DNA of 36,121 bases from Amycolatopsis thailandensis (GCF_002234405.1 NZ_NMQT01000152.1:1-36121), one strand, 5' to 3'. Positions 24,374 through 31,778 are shown, numbered from the stretch's first letter. Notes: generated by a model not told the origin, from the sequence alone. A program made the numbers and translations.

Positions 24374-25801
24374 CTAGAGGACTTGGCCCTCTCCGAACCA
24401 CCGGCGCAACGCGGTGAGCAGCTCCTGCCGGTCTTCACCGGCCCATGCCACATGACCGTCCGGTCGCAGCAGCACCGCCGGTGCGTCCAGTTCCTCGCTG
24501 ACGTCGACGACGTGGTCGACGCGGTCCGCCCAGCCCCGCGCCGAAAGCTCACCGGTCTGGTCGAGCAGCAGGCCGCGGCCGCCGCGGGTCAACCCGTAGA
24601 GGTGCCCTTGCTTGAGGTCGAGGTCCCGCATGCGGCGGCCGAGCAGTTCGTGCCCGTCGCCGAAGTCGTAGCGGATCGCGGTCGCGGTGATCTTCTCGGT
24701 CAGGTAGCGGCTCACGTCTTCGAACTCCATCAGCTCCGCCAGCAGCCGCCGGACCGCCTGGGATCCTGGGTCGAGCGACATGAGCTGCATCTGCGCGCGG
24801 GTATTGTCCAGGACCGCGGCGGCCACCGGGTGCCGTTCGCTCTGGTAGGTGTCGAGCAGGTCCGCCGGCGCCCAGCCGTTGACCGCGGCGGCCAGTTTCC
24901 AGCCGAGGTTGAAGGCGTCCTGGACGCCGAGGTTGAGCCCCTGCCCGCCGACGGGCGGGTGGATGTGCGCCGCGTCCCCGGCCAGGAACGCCCGGCCGAC
25001 GCGGTACCGCTCGGCCAGCCGGGTCGCGTCGCCGAAACGGGAGAGCCAGCGCGGCGAGTGCACACCGAAGTCACTGCCGGCGACGGCCTTGAGCTGACGT
25101 TTGATCTCCTCGAAGGTCGGTGGGACCCGGGGGTCTTCGGCCAGGCCTTCGGCAGGCACGCCGACCCGGTACACCCCGTCGCCGATCGGGGAGAGGCCGA
25201 ACCGCAGCTGGGTCTTGCGGACCTCGGTCATCACGGCGAGCACCGTTTCCCAGTCCTCGGTCAGCTCCATTTCGCCGAGCAGGGTCTCGGCCGTGGCGGG
25301 CTCGCCGGGGAACCCGATGCCGAGGAGCTTGCGCACCGTGCTGCGGCCGCCGTCGCAGCCGACGAGGTAGCGCGAGCGCAGCGTCGTGCCGTCGGACAGC
25401 TCGACGTCCACCCCGTCGTCGTCCTGGCTCAGGCCGGTCACTTCGAGGCCGCGCCGGATCTCGACCCCTGCTTCGGCGGCGTGCTCGATCAGCAGCCGGT
25501 CGGTGACGGTCTGAGGAATGCCGAGGATGTAGGCGTGGGCGCTGTCCAGCGACGGCGGCGATTTGACGATGCCCGCGAAGGAACCGCCCACCGGATACTT
25601 CGTTCCGTGTTCGAGAAAGCGCTCCAGCAGGCCTCGCTGGTCCATTACCTCGATGCTGCGCGCGTGCAGGCCCATGGAGCGGACGACCTTGGACTGTTCC
25701 AGGTCCTTCTCCAGGACGACCACGCGAATGCCGTGCAGCCGCAGTTCGGCGCCCAGCATCATGCCGGTCGGTCCGCCACCGGCGATGATCACGTCGATCA
25801 A
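24374..25801 (-). CDS. rox: Rifampicin monooxygenase-like FAD hydroxylase
   Basis: A 475-residue class A flavoprotein hydroxylase, the length of known rifampicin monooxygenases (Rox/RIFMO/Iri). The FAD motif is GGGPTG (8-13), the DG motif LVGCDGGRSTVRKLLG, the GD motif GRAFLAGDAAHIHPPVGGQGLNLGVQDAFNLGWKLA. Segments I remember from the Nocardia enzyme recur, e.g. SMGLHARSIEVMDQRGLLERF (split across 45-65), DFGVHSPRWLSRFGDATRL and VDHVVDVSEELD. Family members hydroxylate the rifamycin naphthyl chromophore and so inactivate it. The TTG start has GGGGGA about 5 nt upstream. A palindrome resembling the rifamycin-associated element lies 55-75 bp upstream of the start, strongly supporting the call. 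Confidence 0.88.
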   Translation of the reverse strand: MIDVIIAGGGPTGMMLGAELRLHGIRVVVLEKDLEQSKVVRSMGLHARSIEVMDQRGLLERFLEHGTKYPVGGSFAGIVKSPPSLDSAHAYILGIPQTVTDRLLIEHAAEAGVEIRRGLEVTGLSQDDDGVDVELSDGTTLRSRYLVGCDGGRSTVRKLLGIGFPGEPATAETLLGEMELTEDWETVLAVMTEVRKTQLRFGLSPIGDGVYRVGVPAEGLAEDPRVPPTFEEIKRQLKAVAGSDFGVHSPRWLSRFGDATRLAERYRVGRAFLAGDAAHIHPPVGGQGLNLGVQDAFNLGWKLAAAVNGWAPADLLDTYQSERHPVAAAVLDNTRAQMQLMSLDPGSQAVRRLLAELMEFEDVSRYLTEKITATAIRYDFGDGHELLGRRMRDLDLKQGHLYGLTRGGRGLLLDQTGELSARGWADRVDHVVDVSEELDAPAVLLRPDGHVAWAGEDRQELLTALRRWFGEGQVL

Positions 25802-25855
25802 GAGTTCCCCCGTTTGTCGAGCTCGTGTTCCGGCGGGAGATTCTGCGGCACGACC

Positions 25856-25876
25856 GGGGTCTTGCCGCAAGCCCCC
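25856..25876 (-). promoter_or_regulatory. Rifamycin-associated element (RAE)-like palindrome
   Basis: On the minus strand the sequence reads GGGGGCTTGCGGCAAGACCC plus C, an imperfect palindrome matching my memory of the RAE found upstream of rifamycin-inactivating genes in actinomycetes and required for their induction by rifamycins. It lies just upstream of the monooxygenase gene. Confidence 0.75.
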
Positions 25877-25993
25877 AGGTGCGCTATACGTTAGAAGTGG
25901 CAGGGAGAGCTGATCTCTCTGCCTTCGTCATTTCAGTCCGCAGTGGACGGACAAACCCCCGTTGGAATGAGTTCCGCCCGATGTGACCTGTGT

Positions 25994-26035
25994 CGAACAT
26001 GTTCGCTACGAACTTGTTCGGAACGAACATGTTCG
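25994..26035. promoter_or_regulatory. Three tandem CGAACATGTTCG palindromes
   Basis: CGAACATGTTCG at 25994-26005 and 26024-26035, and CGAACTTGTTCG at 26009-26020: three 12-bp palindromes repeated every 15 bp. The last ends 13 bp before the TetR start. A cooperative TetR autoregulatory operator is the natural reading. Confidence 0.75.
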
Positions 26036-26048
26036 TTAAGCTGACCGC

Positions 26049-26723
26049 ATGGCACCAGAGAAGAGCCGCCGGGAACGACCGGCCAAACCCGCGCTGACCC
26101 GTGACGGCATCGTCGCCGCAGCGGTCGGGATCCTGCGCGAGGACGGCCTGCGGAAGGTCACGATGCGCCGCTTGGCGCAGGAACTCGACACCGGTGCGGC
26201 CTCGCTCTACGTCTACGTGCGCAACACCGCGGAACTGCACGCCGCGATCCTGGACGAACTCCTCGGCACGATCCCTTCGCCGCCGCCCGAAGGCGGCTGG
26301 CGAGACCGCCTCGAACGACTGCTCATGGCTTACACCTCGATGCTGCTGGAATACCCCGGCCTCGCCCTGTCCGCGCTCGTGGCCCGCCCGAGCGGTGAGC
26401 ATTACCTGCGGCTGTGCGAAACCCTGCTCACGCTCCTCGCCGAGGGCGATGTGCCATCCGAACGGCGCGCGTGGGGGATCGACCTTCTCTTGCAACACGC
26501 GACGGCGACCGCCGCCGAACACGCCGACGAGGACTCGCCGGAGGACTGGGACGCCCTGGCGCGCGCCGTACGCGACGCCGACGAGACGACCCACCCGCAG
26601 ATCGCCGCCCACGCGGCCGACCTGCTCACCGGACGACCGGCGCAGCGGATGTCGTGGGGATTGCAGGTGCTGATCACCGGGATCGCGGACACCGCCGTAC
26701 CACCCGAAAGGACCCTGACATGA
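26049..26723 (+). CDS. TetR family transcriptional regulator
   Basis: A 224-residue regulator with helix-turn-helix TRDGIVAAAVGILREDGL followed by MRRLAQELDTGAASLYVYV, and a C-terminal domain like that of TetR proper (TetR_C_1 type: FSP-like YPGLALSAL segment and QHATATAAEHA). No ribosome binding site precedes the ATG, so translation may be leaderless. It overlaps the flavoprotein gene by 4 bp (ATGA). The three tandem palindromes just upstream are its likely operator. It therefore probably represses its own operon and perhaps the divergent rox-like gene. Confidence 0.92.
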   Translation: MAPEKSRRERPAKPALTRDGIVAAAVGILREDGLRKVTMRRLAQELDTGAASLYVYVRNTAELHAAILDELLGTIPSPPPEGGWRDRLERLLMAYTSMLLEYPGLALSALVARPSGEHYLRLCETLLTLLAEGDVPSERRAWGIDLLLQHATATAAEHADEDSPEDWDALARAVRDADETTHPQIAAHAADLLTGRPAQRMSWGLQVLITGIADTAVPPERTLT

Positions 26724-27853
26724 CCATCCATCACCCCATCGCGATCATCGGCGCCGGCCTCGGTGGCCTCACTCTGGCCCGCGTCCTGCACGTCAACGGC
26801 GTCGAAGCCGCCGTGTTCGACCTGGACGCCTCACCGTCCGCGCGGACGCAGGGCGGAATGCTCGACATCCACGAGGACTCCGGTCAGGAAGCGCTCCGGG
26901 CCGCCGGTCTCCACGACGACTTCCGTGCGCTCGTGCACGTCGGCGGTGAGGCCATGCGCATCCTCGACCGGCACGCCGTCGTGCGCTTCGAGGAAGCCGA
27001 CGACGGTGACGGCGGCCGCCCGGAAGTCGCCCGCGGTGATCTGCGAGACCTCCTGCTCGGTTCGCTGCCCGAAGACACCGTGCGCTGGGGCGCCAAGATC
27101 ACCGGTGCTCGCCCGCTCGGCGGCGGGCGGCACGAGGTCTCCCTGGCCGACGGCACGACGTTCACCACGGACCTGCTGATCGGCGCCGACGGCGCGTGGT
27201 CCAAGATCCGGCCCCTGGTCTCCGACGCCCGGCCGGCCTACGAGGGGATCTCCTTCGTGGAGGTGCACCTCCACGACGCCGAGGACCGCCACCCCGCGAG
27301 CGCCGCGCTCATCGGCGGCGGCATGTTCTTCGCACTCGGTGCGGGCAAAGGGTTCCTGGCACACCACGACATCACCGGCAGCCTCCACGTCTACATCGCG
27401 CTGAAGACCGCCGAAGACTGGATCGCCACGATCGACTTCGGCGACACCGCCGCCGCGAAAACCGCCGTGCTGCGCCATTTCGACGGCTGGGACGAGGGGC
27501 TGCGCGCGTTGATCACCGACGCGGACGGCGACCTGGTGCCGCGGCCGATCCACGCGCTGCCGATCGGTCACCGCTGGGACCGCGTCCCCGGCGTCACCTT
27601 GCTCGGGGACGCCGCCCACCTGATGTCGCCGTTCGCCGGTGAGGGCGCCAACCTCGCGATGCTCGACGGCGCCGAACTCGGCCTGGCCCTGGCCGCCCAC
27701 CCCGGCGACGTCGAAGCCGCTCTCGGTGCCTACGAGCAGGCTCTGTTCCCGCGCAGTGAAGCGTCGGCGGCCGAATCCGCCGAGTCGCTCGTCCGCTGCT
27801 TCGCCGAGGACGCCCCGAAGGCACTGCTGGAGCTGTTCGCGTCCTACCGCTGA
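26720..27853 (+). CDS. TetX-like FAD-dependent monooxygenase
   Basis: A 377-residue class A flavoprotein close in length to TetX (about 380). The FAD motif is IIGAGLGGLTLARVL (9-23), then GGMLDIHEDSGQEALRAAGL, RGDLRDLLLGSLPEDTVRW with the Arg contacting FAD, the DG segment LLIGADGAWSKIRPLV and the GD motif VTLLGDAAHLMSPFAGEGAN. These correspond to TetX segments. TetX hydroxylates and so destroys tetracyclines, but actinobacterial relatives act on varied aromatic polyketides, so the substrate is open. It is co-transcribed with an overlapping TetR gene, which supports an inducible detoxification role. Confidence 0.87.
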   Translation: MTIHHPIAIIGAGLGGLTLARVLHVNGVEAAVFDLDASPSARTQGGMLDIHEDSGQEALRAAGLHDDFRALVHVGGEAMRILDRHAVVRFEEADDGDGGRPEVARGDLRDLLLGSLPEDTVRWGAKITGARPLGGGRHEVSLADGTTFTTDLLIGADGAWSKIRPLVSDARPAYEGISFVEVHLHDAEDRHPASAALIGGGMFFALGAGKGFLAHHDITGSLHVYIALKTAEDWIATIDFGDTAAAKTAVLRHFDGWDEGLRALITDADGDLVPRPIHALPIGHRWDRVPGVTLLGDAAHLMSPFAGEGANLAMLDGAELGLALAAHPGDVEAALGAYEQALFPRSEASAAESAESLVRCFAEDAPKALLELFASYR

Positions 27854-28482
27854 GCCACTCCGGCCGGCTGGGACCGCCTGGCGTAGGCGCGAGCGGCGCG
27901 GGCGCGGTCACCGCAGCGCACGGAACACCACTGACGCCGTCCGTTGCGCAGGAAGAACCGCGTGCACGGCGGAGAGCCGCAGGCGGCGATCCGTTCGGCG
28001 TCCGGCCCGGTGAGCAGGTCAGCGGCGTTCGCGGCGAGCGTCGCCAGTGCGTGTTCGACGATCTGGGTGATCGGATGCGACGCGGTCCGGTACAGCCCTC
28101 GAACCGGGTCCCAGCGCAGCAGTTCCGCGGTGGGCGCCTTGCTCAGCGCCTCGTTGACAGCGTCGAGAGCGCTCCGTGGAGCCGGGTCCGAGCACGACCT
28201 CGACGCGAGCAGCACCCGTACCTGCTCCCGCAGGGAACGGACCAGTCCCGCGCACATCTCCTGCAGCCCGGCGTCGACCGGGGCGAGTCCCTGGCCGACG
28301 AGCCAGTCCGTCGCGGCGGCCGGGGTGCCGAGGAGGTCGGTGAACTGGCCGCCGGGCAACGCGATCGTGGTGTTGGCGAGCGCCAGCGCCACGTACTGCT
28401 CGTCACCCGGTGCGGGCGGCAGGGCAGCGGAGTCAAGATCGGTGTCGTCCACCTTCTCATGGTAGGCGCCAGGCTCAACCAT
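27844..28482 (-). CDS. CGNR zinc finger (ABATE-domain) regulator
   Basis: A 212-residue presumed transcription factor. The N-terminal ABATE domain covers about residues 25-150 (VALALANTTIALPGGQFTDLLG), and the C-terminal finger has CGSPPCTRFFLRNGRRQWCS and VRCGDRARAARAY. The first Cys pair is spaced C-x4-C. The ATG at 28482 has GAGG about 9 nt upstream. It overlaps the TetX-like gene tail-to-tail by 10 bp. It diverges from the metallo-beta-lactamase-fold gene, and matched inverted repeats fill the shared promoter, so regulator and target are easily paired here. Confidence 0.88.
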   Translation of the reverse strand: MVEPGAYHEKVDDTDLDSAALPPAPGDEQYVALALANTTIALPGGQFTDLLGTPAAATDWLVGQGLAPVDAGLQEMCAGLVRSLREQVRVLLASRSCSDPAPRSALDAVNEALSKAPTAELLRWDPVRGLYRTASHPITQIVEHALATLAANAADLLTGPDAERIAACGSPPCTRFFLRNGRRQWCSVRCGDRARAARAYARRSQPAGVAQR

Positions 28483-28487
28483 GAGAA
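28454..28487. promoter_or_regulatory. Inverted repeat over the CGNR start codon
   Basis: TTCTCATGGT (28454-28463) and ACCATGAGAA (28478-28487) are perfect reverse complements around the CGNR gene start at 28482. In the mRNA this would be a 10-bp stem that hides the start codon; as DNA it could be an operator. Confidence 0.5.
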
Positions 28488-28490
28488 AGC

Positions 28491-28565
28491 CTCACGGAAA
28501 CCATTGCACTCTTCCGTGAGAACTCGCTAACGTTGCTCACGGAAGAAAGTCGATCTATCCGTGAG
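28491..28565. promoter_or_regulatory. Paired CTCACGGAA/TTCCGTGAG operators
   Basis: Two inverted repeats of identical geometry: CTCACGGAA at 28491-28499 with TTCCGTGAG at 28512-28520, and CTCACGGAA at 28536-28544 with ATCCGTGAG at 28557-28565. Each is 30 bp long, and they are 45 bp apart. The last half site touches the ribosome binding site of the gene at 28573. The CGNR protein is the likely ligand. Confidence 0.7.
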
Positions 28566-28572
28566 GTGAAGG

Positions 28573-29340
28573 ATGAACCAGATCAGTGAACAGCTCTCCG
28601 TACGGGTCTTCGGCGGGCCGACCGCGCTGATCGACTACGGCGGCCTGCGGCTCCTCACCGACCCGACCTTCGACGAGCCCGGTCACTACGCGCGGCCCGA
28701 CGGGAGACCAGGCCTGACCAAGACCGCCCCGGCTTCGATCGCACCCGCCGACCTCGGCCGGATCGACGCCGTCCTGCTGTCCCACGACGAGCATCCCGAC
28801 AACCTCGACAACTCCGGCCGGAAACTACTGGCCGATGTTCCGCTGACCCTCACCACGCCCAGCGGCGCGGGCCGACTGGGTGGCACCGCGAAAGGACTGT
28901 CCACCTGGGAATCGGTCGAACTGACCCGGCCGGACGGGGGAGTGGTGACCGTGACCGGCGCGCCCGCGCTCCACGGACCGGAAGGCGCGGAGAAGGTCAC
29001 CGGTGACGTCGTCGGCTTCGTGCTCACCGGCGAAGGTCTGCCGACGGTCTACGTCAGCGGCGACAACGCCTCGCTCGACGCCGTCCGGCAGGTCGCCGAC
29101 CGGTTCGGCCCGGTCGACACCGCCGTGCTCTTCGCCGGCGCCCCGCGATTGAAGCCGGTACTCGACGGAGCCCTGCTCGTCCTCGACAGTGCCCTGGCCG
29201 TGGAGGCGGCAAGAATCCTCGGCGCCCGCACGGTCGTCCCCGTGCACATGGACAGCTGGGAGCACTTCACCGAAGGCCGCGAGGACGTCGTCGCCGCGTT
29301 CACCTCCGCCGGTCTGGCCGACCGGCTGCGGCTCGGCTGA
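28573..29340 (+). CDS. MBL-fold metal-dependent hydrolase
   Basis: A 255-residue protein of the metallo-beta-lactamase fold, UlaG/RomA-like. The metal motif appears as LSHDEHPDNLD (H71, H74, D76), with N77 where the canonical HxHxDH has a second-metal His. HG in PALHGPEG, SGDNAS, and the final VPVHMDSWEHF provide further ligands. The ATG has GAGG 6 nt upstream. Its promoter is filled by paired inverted repeats shared with the CGNR regulator. The reaction is unknown; a lactonase or phosphodiesterase-like hydrolysis is possible. Confidence 0.87.
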   Translation: MNQISEQLSVRVFGGPTALIDYGGLRLLTDPTFDEPGHYARPDGRPGLTKTAPASIAPADLGRIDAVLLSHDEHPDNLDNSGRKLLADVPLTLTTPSGAGRLGGTAKGLSTWESVELTRPDGGVVTVTGAPALHGPEGAEKVTGDVVGFVLTGEGLPTVYVSGDNASLDAVRQVADRFGPVDTAVLFAGAPRLKPVLDGALLVLDSALAVEAARILGARTVVPVHMDSWEHFTEGREDVVAAFTSAGLADRLRLG

Positions 29341-29347
29341 CGCGCGT

Positions 29348-29935
29348 TCACGGGCGCCGGGTGGCGCGCACGACGACGTCCTCCAGCGGAATCTGCCGGT
29401 CGCCGTGGATCCGCCGGCCCTCCTCGGCGGTGACGACCTCCCAGTCCGTCTCGTCCAGCCGTGTCGTGATGGCCGCTGCGGTGACCGACGCTTCGGCGGG
29501 CGAGGCGTGTCCGTGGCCGTGATGGCTGTGGAGGTGCCCGACGATCAGCAGCGTGCCCCCGGGCGCCACCCAGTCCGCGAGCCGGTCGTAGAACTCCAGC
29601 TGCGGCATCGCCGGATGCGCGTAATGAGTCGTGACCAGGTCGAACCGCGTGTCCGGTGACCAGCTGCCGAGGTCCGCCTCCACCCAGGTCACGTGCTCGG
29701 ATCCGGCACGCCGGGCGGCGCGGGCCAGCACCGCGGACGAGATGTCGGCGGCGGTCACCCGCCACCCCCGCGAGGCGAGCCAGATCGCCTCCGCGCCCTC
29801 GCCGCAGCCCGCGTCCAGCGCCGTCCCCGGCTTCAGCTCACCGAGCTCCCGGGCGAGATACGGGTTCGGCGGGCTCGCGGCGCCGCTCTCGCGCCAGTGC
29901 TCTTCCCAGTACTCCTTGTCGAACCCGTGCGTCAT
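29348..29935 (-). CDS. Class I SAM-dependent methyltransferase
   Basis: A 195-residue small methyltransferase. The SAM-binding motif I is ALDAGCGEGAEAIWLASRGW (about 39-58), the acidic end of strand 2 is AADIS, and motif post-II is WVEADLGSW. FDKEYWEEHW at the N-terminus is typical of the TehB/thiopurine-like group. A His-rich loop HLHSHHGHGHAS near residue 136 is unusual and might bind metal. It diverges from the XRE-cupin regulator over an 88-bp region, and GGAG lies upstream of the ATG. The substrate is unknown. Confidence 0.88.
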   Translation of the reverse strand: MTHGFDKEYWEEHWRESGAASPPNPYLARELGELKPGTALDAGCGEGAEAIWLASRGWRVTAADISSAVLARAARRAGSEHVTWVEADLGSWSPDTRFDLVTTHYAHPAMPQLEFYDRLADWVAPGGTLLIVGHLHSHHGHGHASPAEASVTAAAITTRLDETDWEVVTAEEGRRIHGDRQIPLEDVVVRATRRP

Positions 29936-29989
29936 CGGTCGTCCCTCTCCGTTCGTCTCCGACGATCATGACGAGCATCCGGACGGAAT

Positions 29990-30014
29990 GGCAAAACTTG
30001 TTGCCGAATGGCAA
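29990..30014. promoter_or_regulatory. GGCAA/TTGCC half-site cluster
   Basis: GGCAA (29990), TTGCC (30001) and GGCAA (30010) form two overlapping inverted repeats just before the XRE start codon and within the divergent promoter. They are a likely autoregulatory operator of the XRE protein. Confidence 0.5.
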
Positions 30015-30023
30015 ATTGGAGGC

Positions 30024-30608
30024 ATGGACGAGGCACTGGGCCGCACGCTCGACGCCGTCGGGCCGAGGCTGAAACAGCTCCGGCAGCGCCAGGACATCAC
30101 GCTGGCCGACCTCGCCCAGGAGACAGGCATCTCGACCAGCACGCTGTCCCGGCTCGAGGCCGGGCTGCGGCGTCCCACCCTGGAGCAGCTCCTGCCGCTC
30201 GCCCGCGCCCACGGCCTCACCCTCGACGAGCTCGTCGACGCGCCGCCGACCGGCAATCCCCGGATCAACCTGCGCCCCATCGCCTGCGGGGACGGATCGA
30301 CCATCCTGCCGCTGACCCGCAGACCCGGCGGCATCCAGGCCTACAAGTTCGTCCTCCCGCGCGGAGACGACGACGCCGAGCCGGACCTGCGCACCCACGA
30401 GGGATACGACTGGGTCTACGTTCTGAATGGCACCCTGCGGCTGGTCCTCGGAGACCACGACCTCACCCTCGAACCCGGCGAAGCGGCGGAATTCGACACT
30501 CGCACGCCGCACTGGTTCGGCGCCACCGGCGCCGGTCCCGTCGAGTACCTGAGTCTCATCGGACGGCAAGGCGAACGAGCGCACATCCGCGCCGCGCCGT
30601 CCCTGTAG
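30024..30608 (+). CDS. XRE family transcriptional regulator with cupin domain
   Basis: A 194-residue regulator. The helix-turn-helix (residues about 12-68) reads LKQLRQRQDITLADLAQETG and ISTSTLSRLEAGLRRPTLEQL, and the C-terminal cupin at about 100-185 has HEGYDWVYVLNGTLRLVLGD and the closing FDTRTPHWFGATG. The cupin presumably senses a small molecule. ATG 30024 is chosen on family N-terminus, though GGAGG sits only 1 nt away; ATG 29988 (12 codons upstream) is possible but lies inside the GGCAA operator. It is followed by the dienelactone hydrolase gene after 19 bp and diverges from the methyltransferase. Confidence 0.87.
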   Translation: MDEALGRTLDAVGPRLKQLRQRQDITLADLAQETGISTSTLSRLEAGLRRPTLEQLLPLARAHGLTLDELVDAPPTGNPRINLRPIACGDGSTILPLTRRPGGIQAYKFVLPRGDDDAEPDLRTHEGYDWVYVLNGTLRLVLGDHDLTLEPGEAAEFDTRTPHWFGATGAGPVEYLSLIGRQGERAHIRAAPSL

Positions 30609-30627
30609 CGAGAAAGGAAGAAGCGTC

Positions 30628-31374
30628 ATTCCCGCCATCACGCCGAGCATTCCCACCCCGGACGGTCAGTCCGACGCCTTCGCCGCCTTCCCCGACGGTG
30701 GCGGCGAGCACCCCGGCGTCCTCCTCTACCCGGACGCCTTCGGGCCACGCCCCACGCTGTGGGACATGGCCCGCGAACTGGCCGGGCACGGGTACTACGT
30801 GCTGGTCCCCAACATCTTCTACCGGCACCGTCCGGCGCCGGTGTTCGACCTTCCCGAGTACATCACCGCCGAGGTCAGGCCCGGGCTCTTCCAGCAGATC
30901 ATGCCCCTCATCCAGGAACACACCGCGGAACGCGCCCTGCGCGACGCCGAGGCCTATCTCGGCTTCCTCGCCGCGCAGCCCGAAGTGCGGCCCGGACCGG
31001 TCGCCACGATCGGCTACTGCATGGGCGCCGTCCTCGCGATGCGCACCGCGACCGCCCACCCCGGCAGGGTCGCCGCCGTCGCCGGATTCCACCCCGGGGC
31101 CCTGGTCACCGACGCACCCGACAGCCCGCACCGCCAGATCCCGGCCCTCACCGCGAAAGTCCACCTCGGCCTCGCCGAGGGCGACATGACACCCGAGGCC
31201 ATCACCGAGATCAGCCAGGCTTTCGACGCCGCCGGTGTCAGCTACAGCTGCGAGATCTACCCCGGCACCACGCACGGCTACACCATGGCCGACACCGACG
31301 TCTTCGACGACGCCGGATCGAAGCGCCACTGGGAGCGGCTGCTCGCCCTCCTCGACAACGGTCGTGAGTGGTAA
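30628..31374 (+). CDS. Dienelactone hydrolase family protein (apparent ATT start)
   Basis: A 248-residue alpha/beta hydrolase. The nucleophile is Cys in IGYCMGAVLAM, with Asp in AEGDMTPEAI and His in GTTHGYTM, the Cys-Asp-His triad of dienelactone hydrolases. Family members begin M-P-A-I-T..IPTPDG, and here the same residues follow an ATT codon at 30628, with AGGA 9 nt upstream. No ATG, GTG or TTG exists in frame before ATG 30766, which would cut off the first strand and LLYPDAFG. I therefore infer ATT initiation. It follows the XRE regulator by 19 bp in one operon. The last codons lie in a GTCGTGAGTG hairpin repeat. Confidence 0.8.
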   Translation: MPAITPSIPTPDGQSDAFAAFPDGGGEHPGVLLYPDAFGPRPTLWDMARELAGHGYYVLVPNIFYRHRPAPVFDLPEYITAEVRPGLFQQIMPLIQEHTAERALRDAEAYLGFLAAQPEVRPGPVATIGYCMGAVLAMRTATAHPGRVAAVAGFHPGALVTDAPDSPHRQIPALTAKVHLGLAEGDMTPEAITEISQAFDAAGVSYSCEIYPGTTHGYTMADTDVFDDAGSKRHWERLLALLDNGREW

Positions 31375-31396
31375 GGACGATTCCGCCGTCCTCACC
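31370..31396 (+). terminator. Hairpin over the stop codon of the dienelactone hydrolase gene
   Basis: GGTAAGGACG (31370-31379, containing the stop TAA) pairs with CGTCCTCACC (31387-31396) with one mismatch and a 7-nt loop. It resembles the terminator at 33176-33223. Confidence 0.55.
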
Positions 31397-31442
31397 GGCG
31401 GCTGACGGGGGAGCCACTCTCAGCGTTTCTCTCCTCCGCTCC

Positions 31443-31655
31443 GTGAAGGCCTCCTTCACTACCTTCAGGGTCAGGGGCTCGGCAAAAGTCGCCTCTCCGC
31501 TGGTCAGGGAGGTTGTGAAAGCCACTTTCGCAACGGTGAAGGTTGTGAACGTGGCTTTCGCATCACCACCACCCCTGCCCGGCGGGCCCGGCGGCATCAA
31601 GCGTCGTGAAAGCCACTTTCGGGACATCAGACGTCCTGAAAGTGGCTTTCACGAC
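31443..31655. repeat. Cluster of dispersed hairpin repeats
   Basis: In the gene-free stretch 31397-31861: GTGAAGGCCTCCTTCAC at 31443-31459; an imperfect hairpin with GTGAAAGCCAC (31515-31525) and GTGGCTTTCGC (31551-31561); and GTCGTGAAAGCCACTTTC (31603-31620) opposite GAAAGTGGCTTTCACGAC (31638-31655), with the stem extended by GGAC/GTCC. The same families are at 1-90 and 15804-16147. Confidence 0.75.
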
Positions 31656-31778
31656 ACCGCGCACCGAGTCCCTGACTGCCCCCGGCCGCCGGACCGGCGC
31701 GATCTCGACACCGCTCACGCGACGTCACCGAGACCCTGACCCTCAAGGCAGGCAAGGATGCCTTCCCGACTCGACACC

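Noticed and set aside
24251..25894. 547-codon plus-strand open frame opposite the rifampicin-monooxygenase-like gene
   Set aside because: No recognisable motif, and it mirrors a gene with full-length family match.
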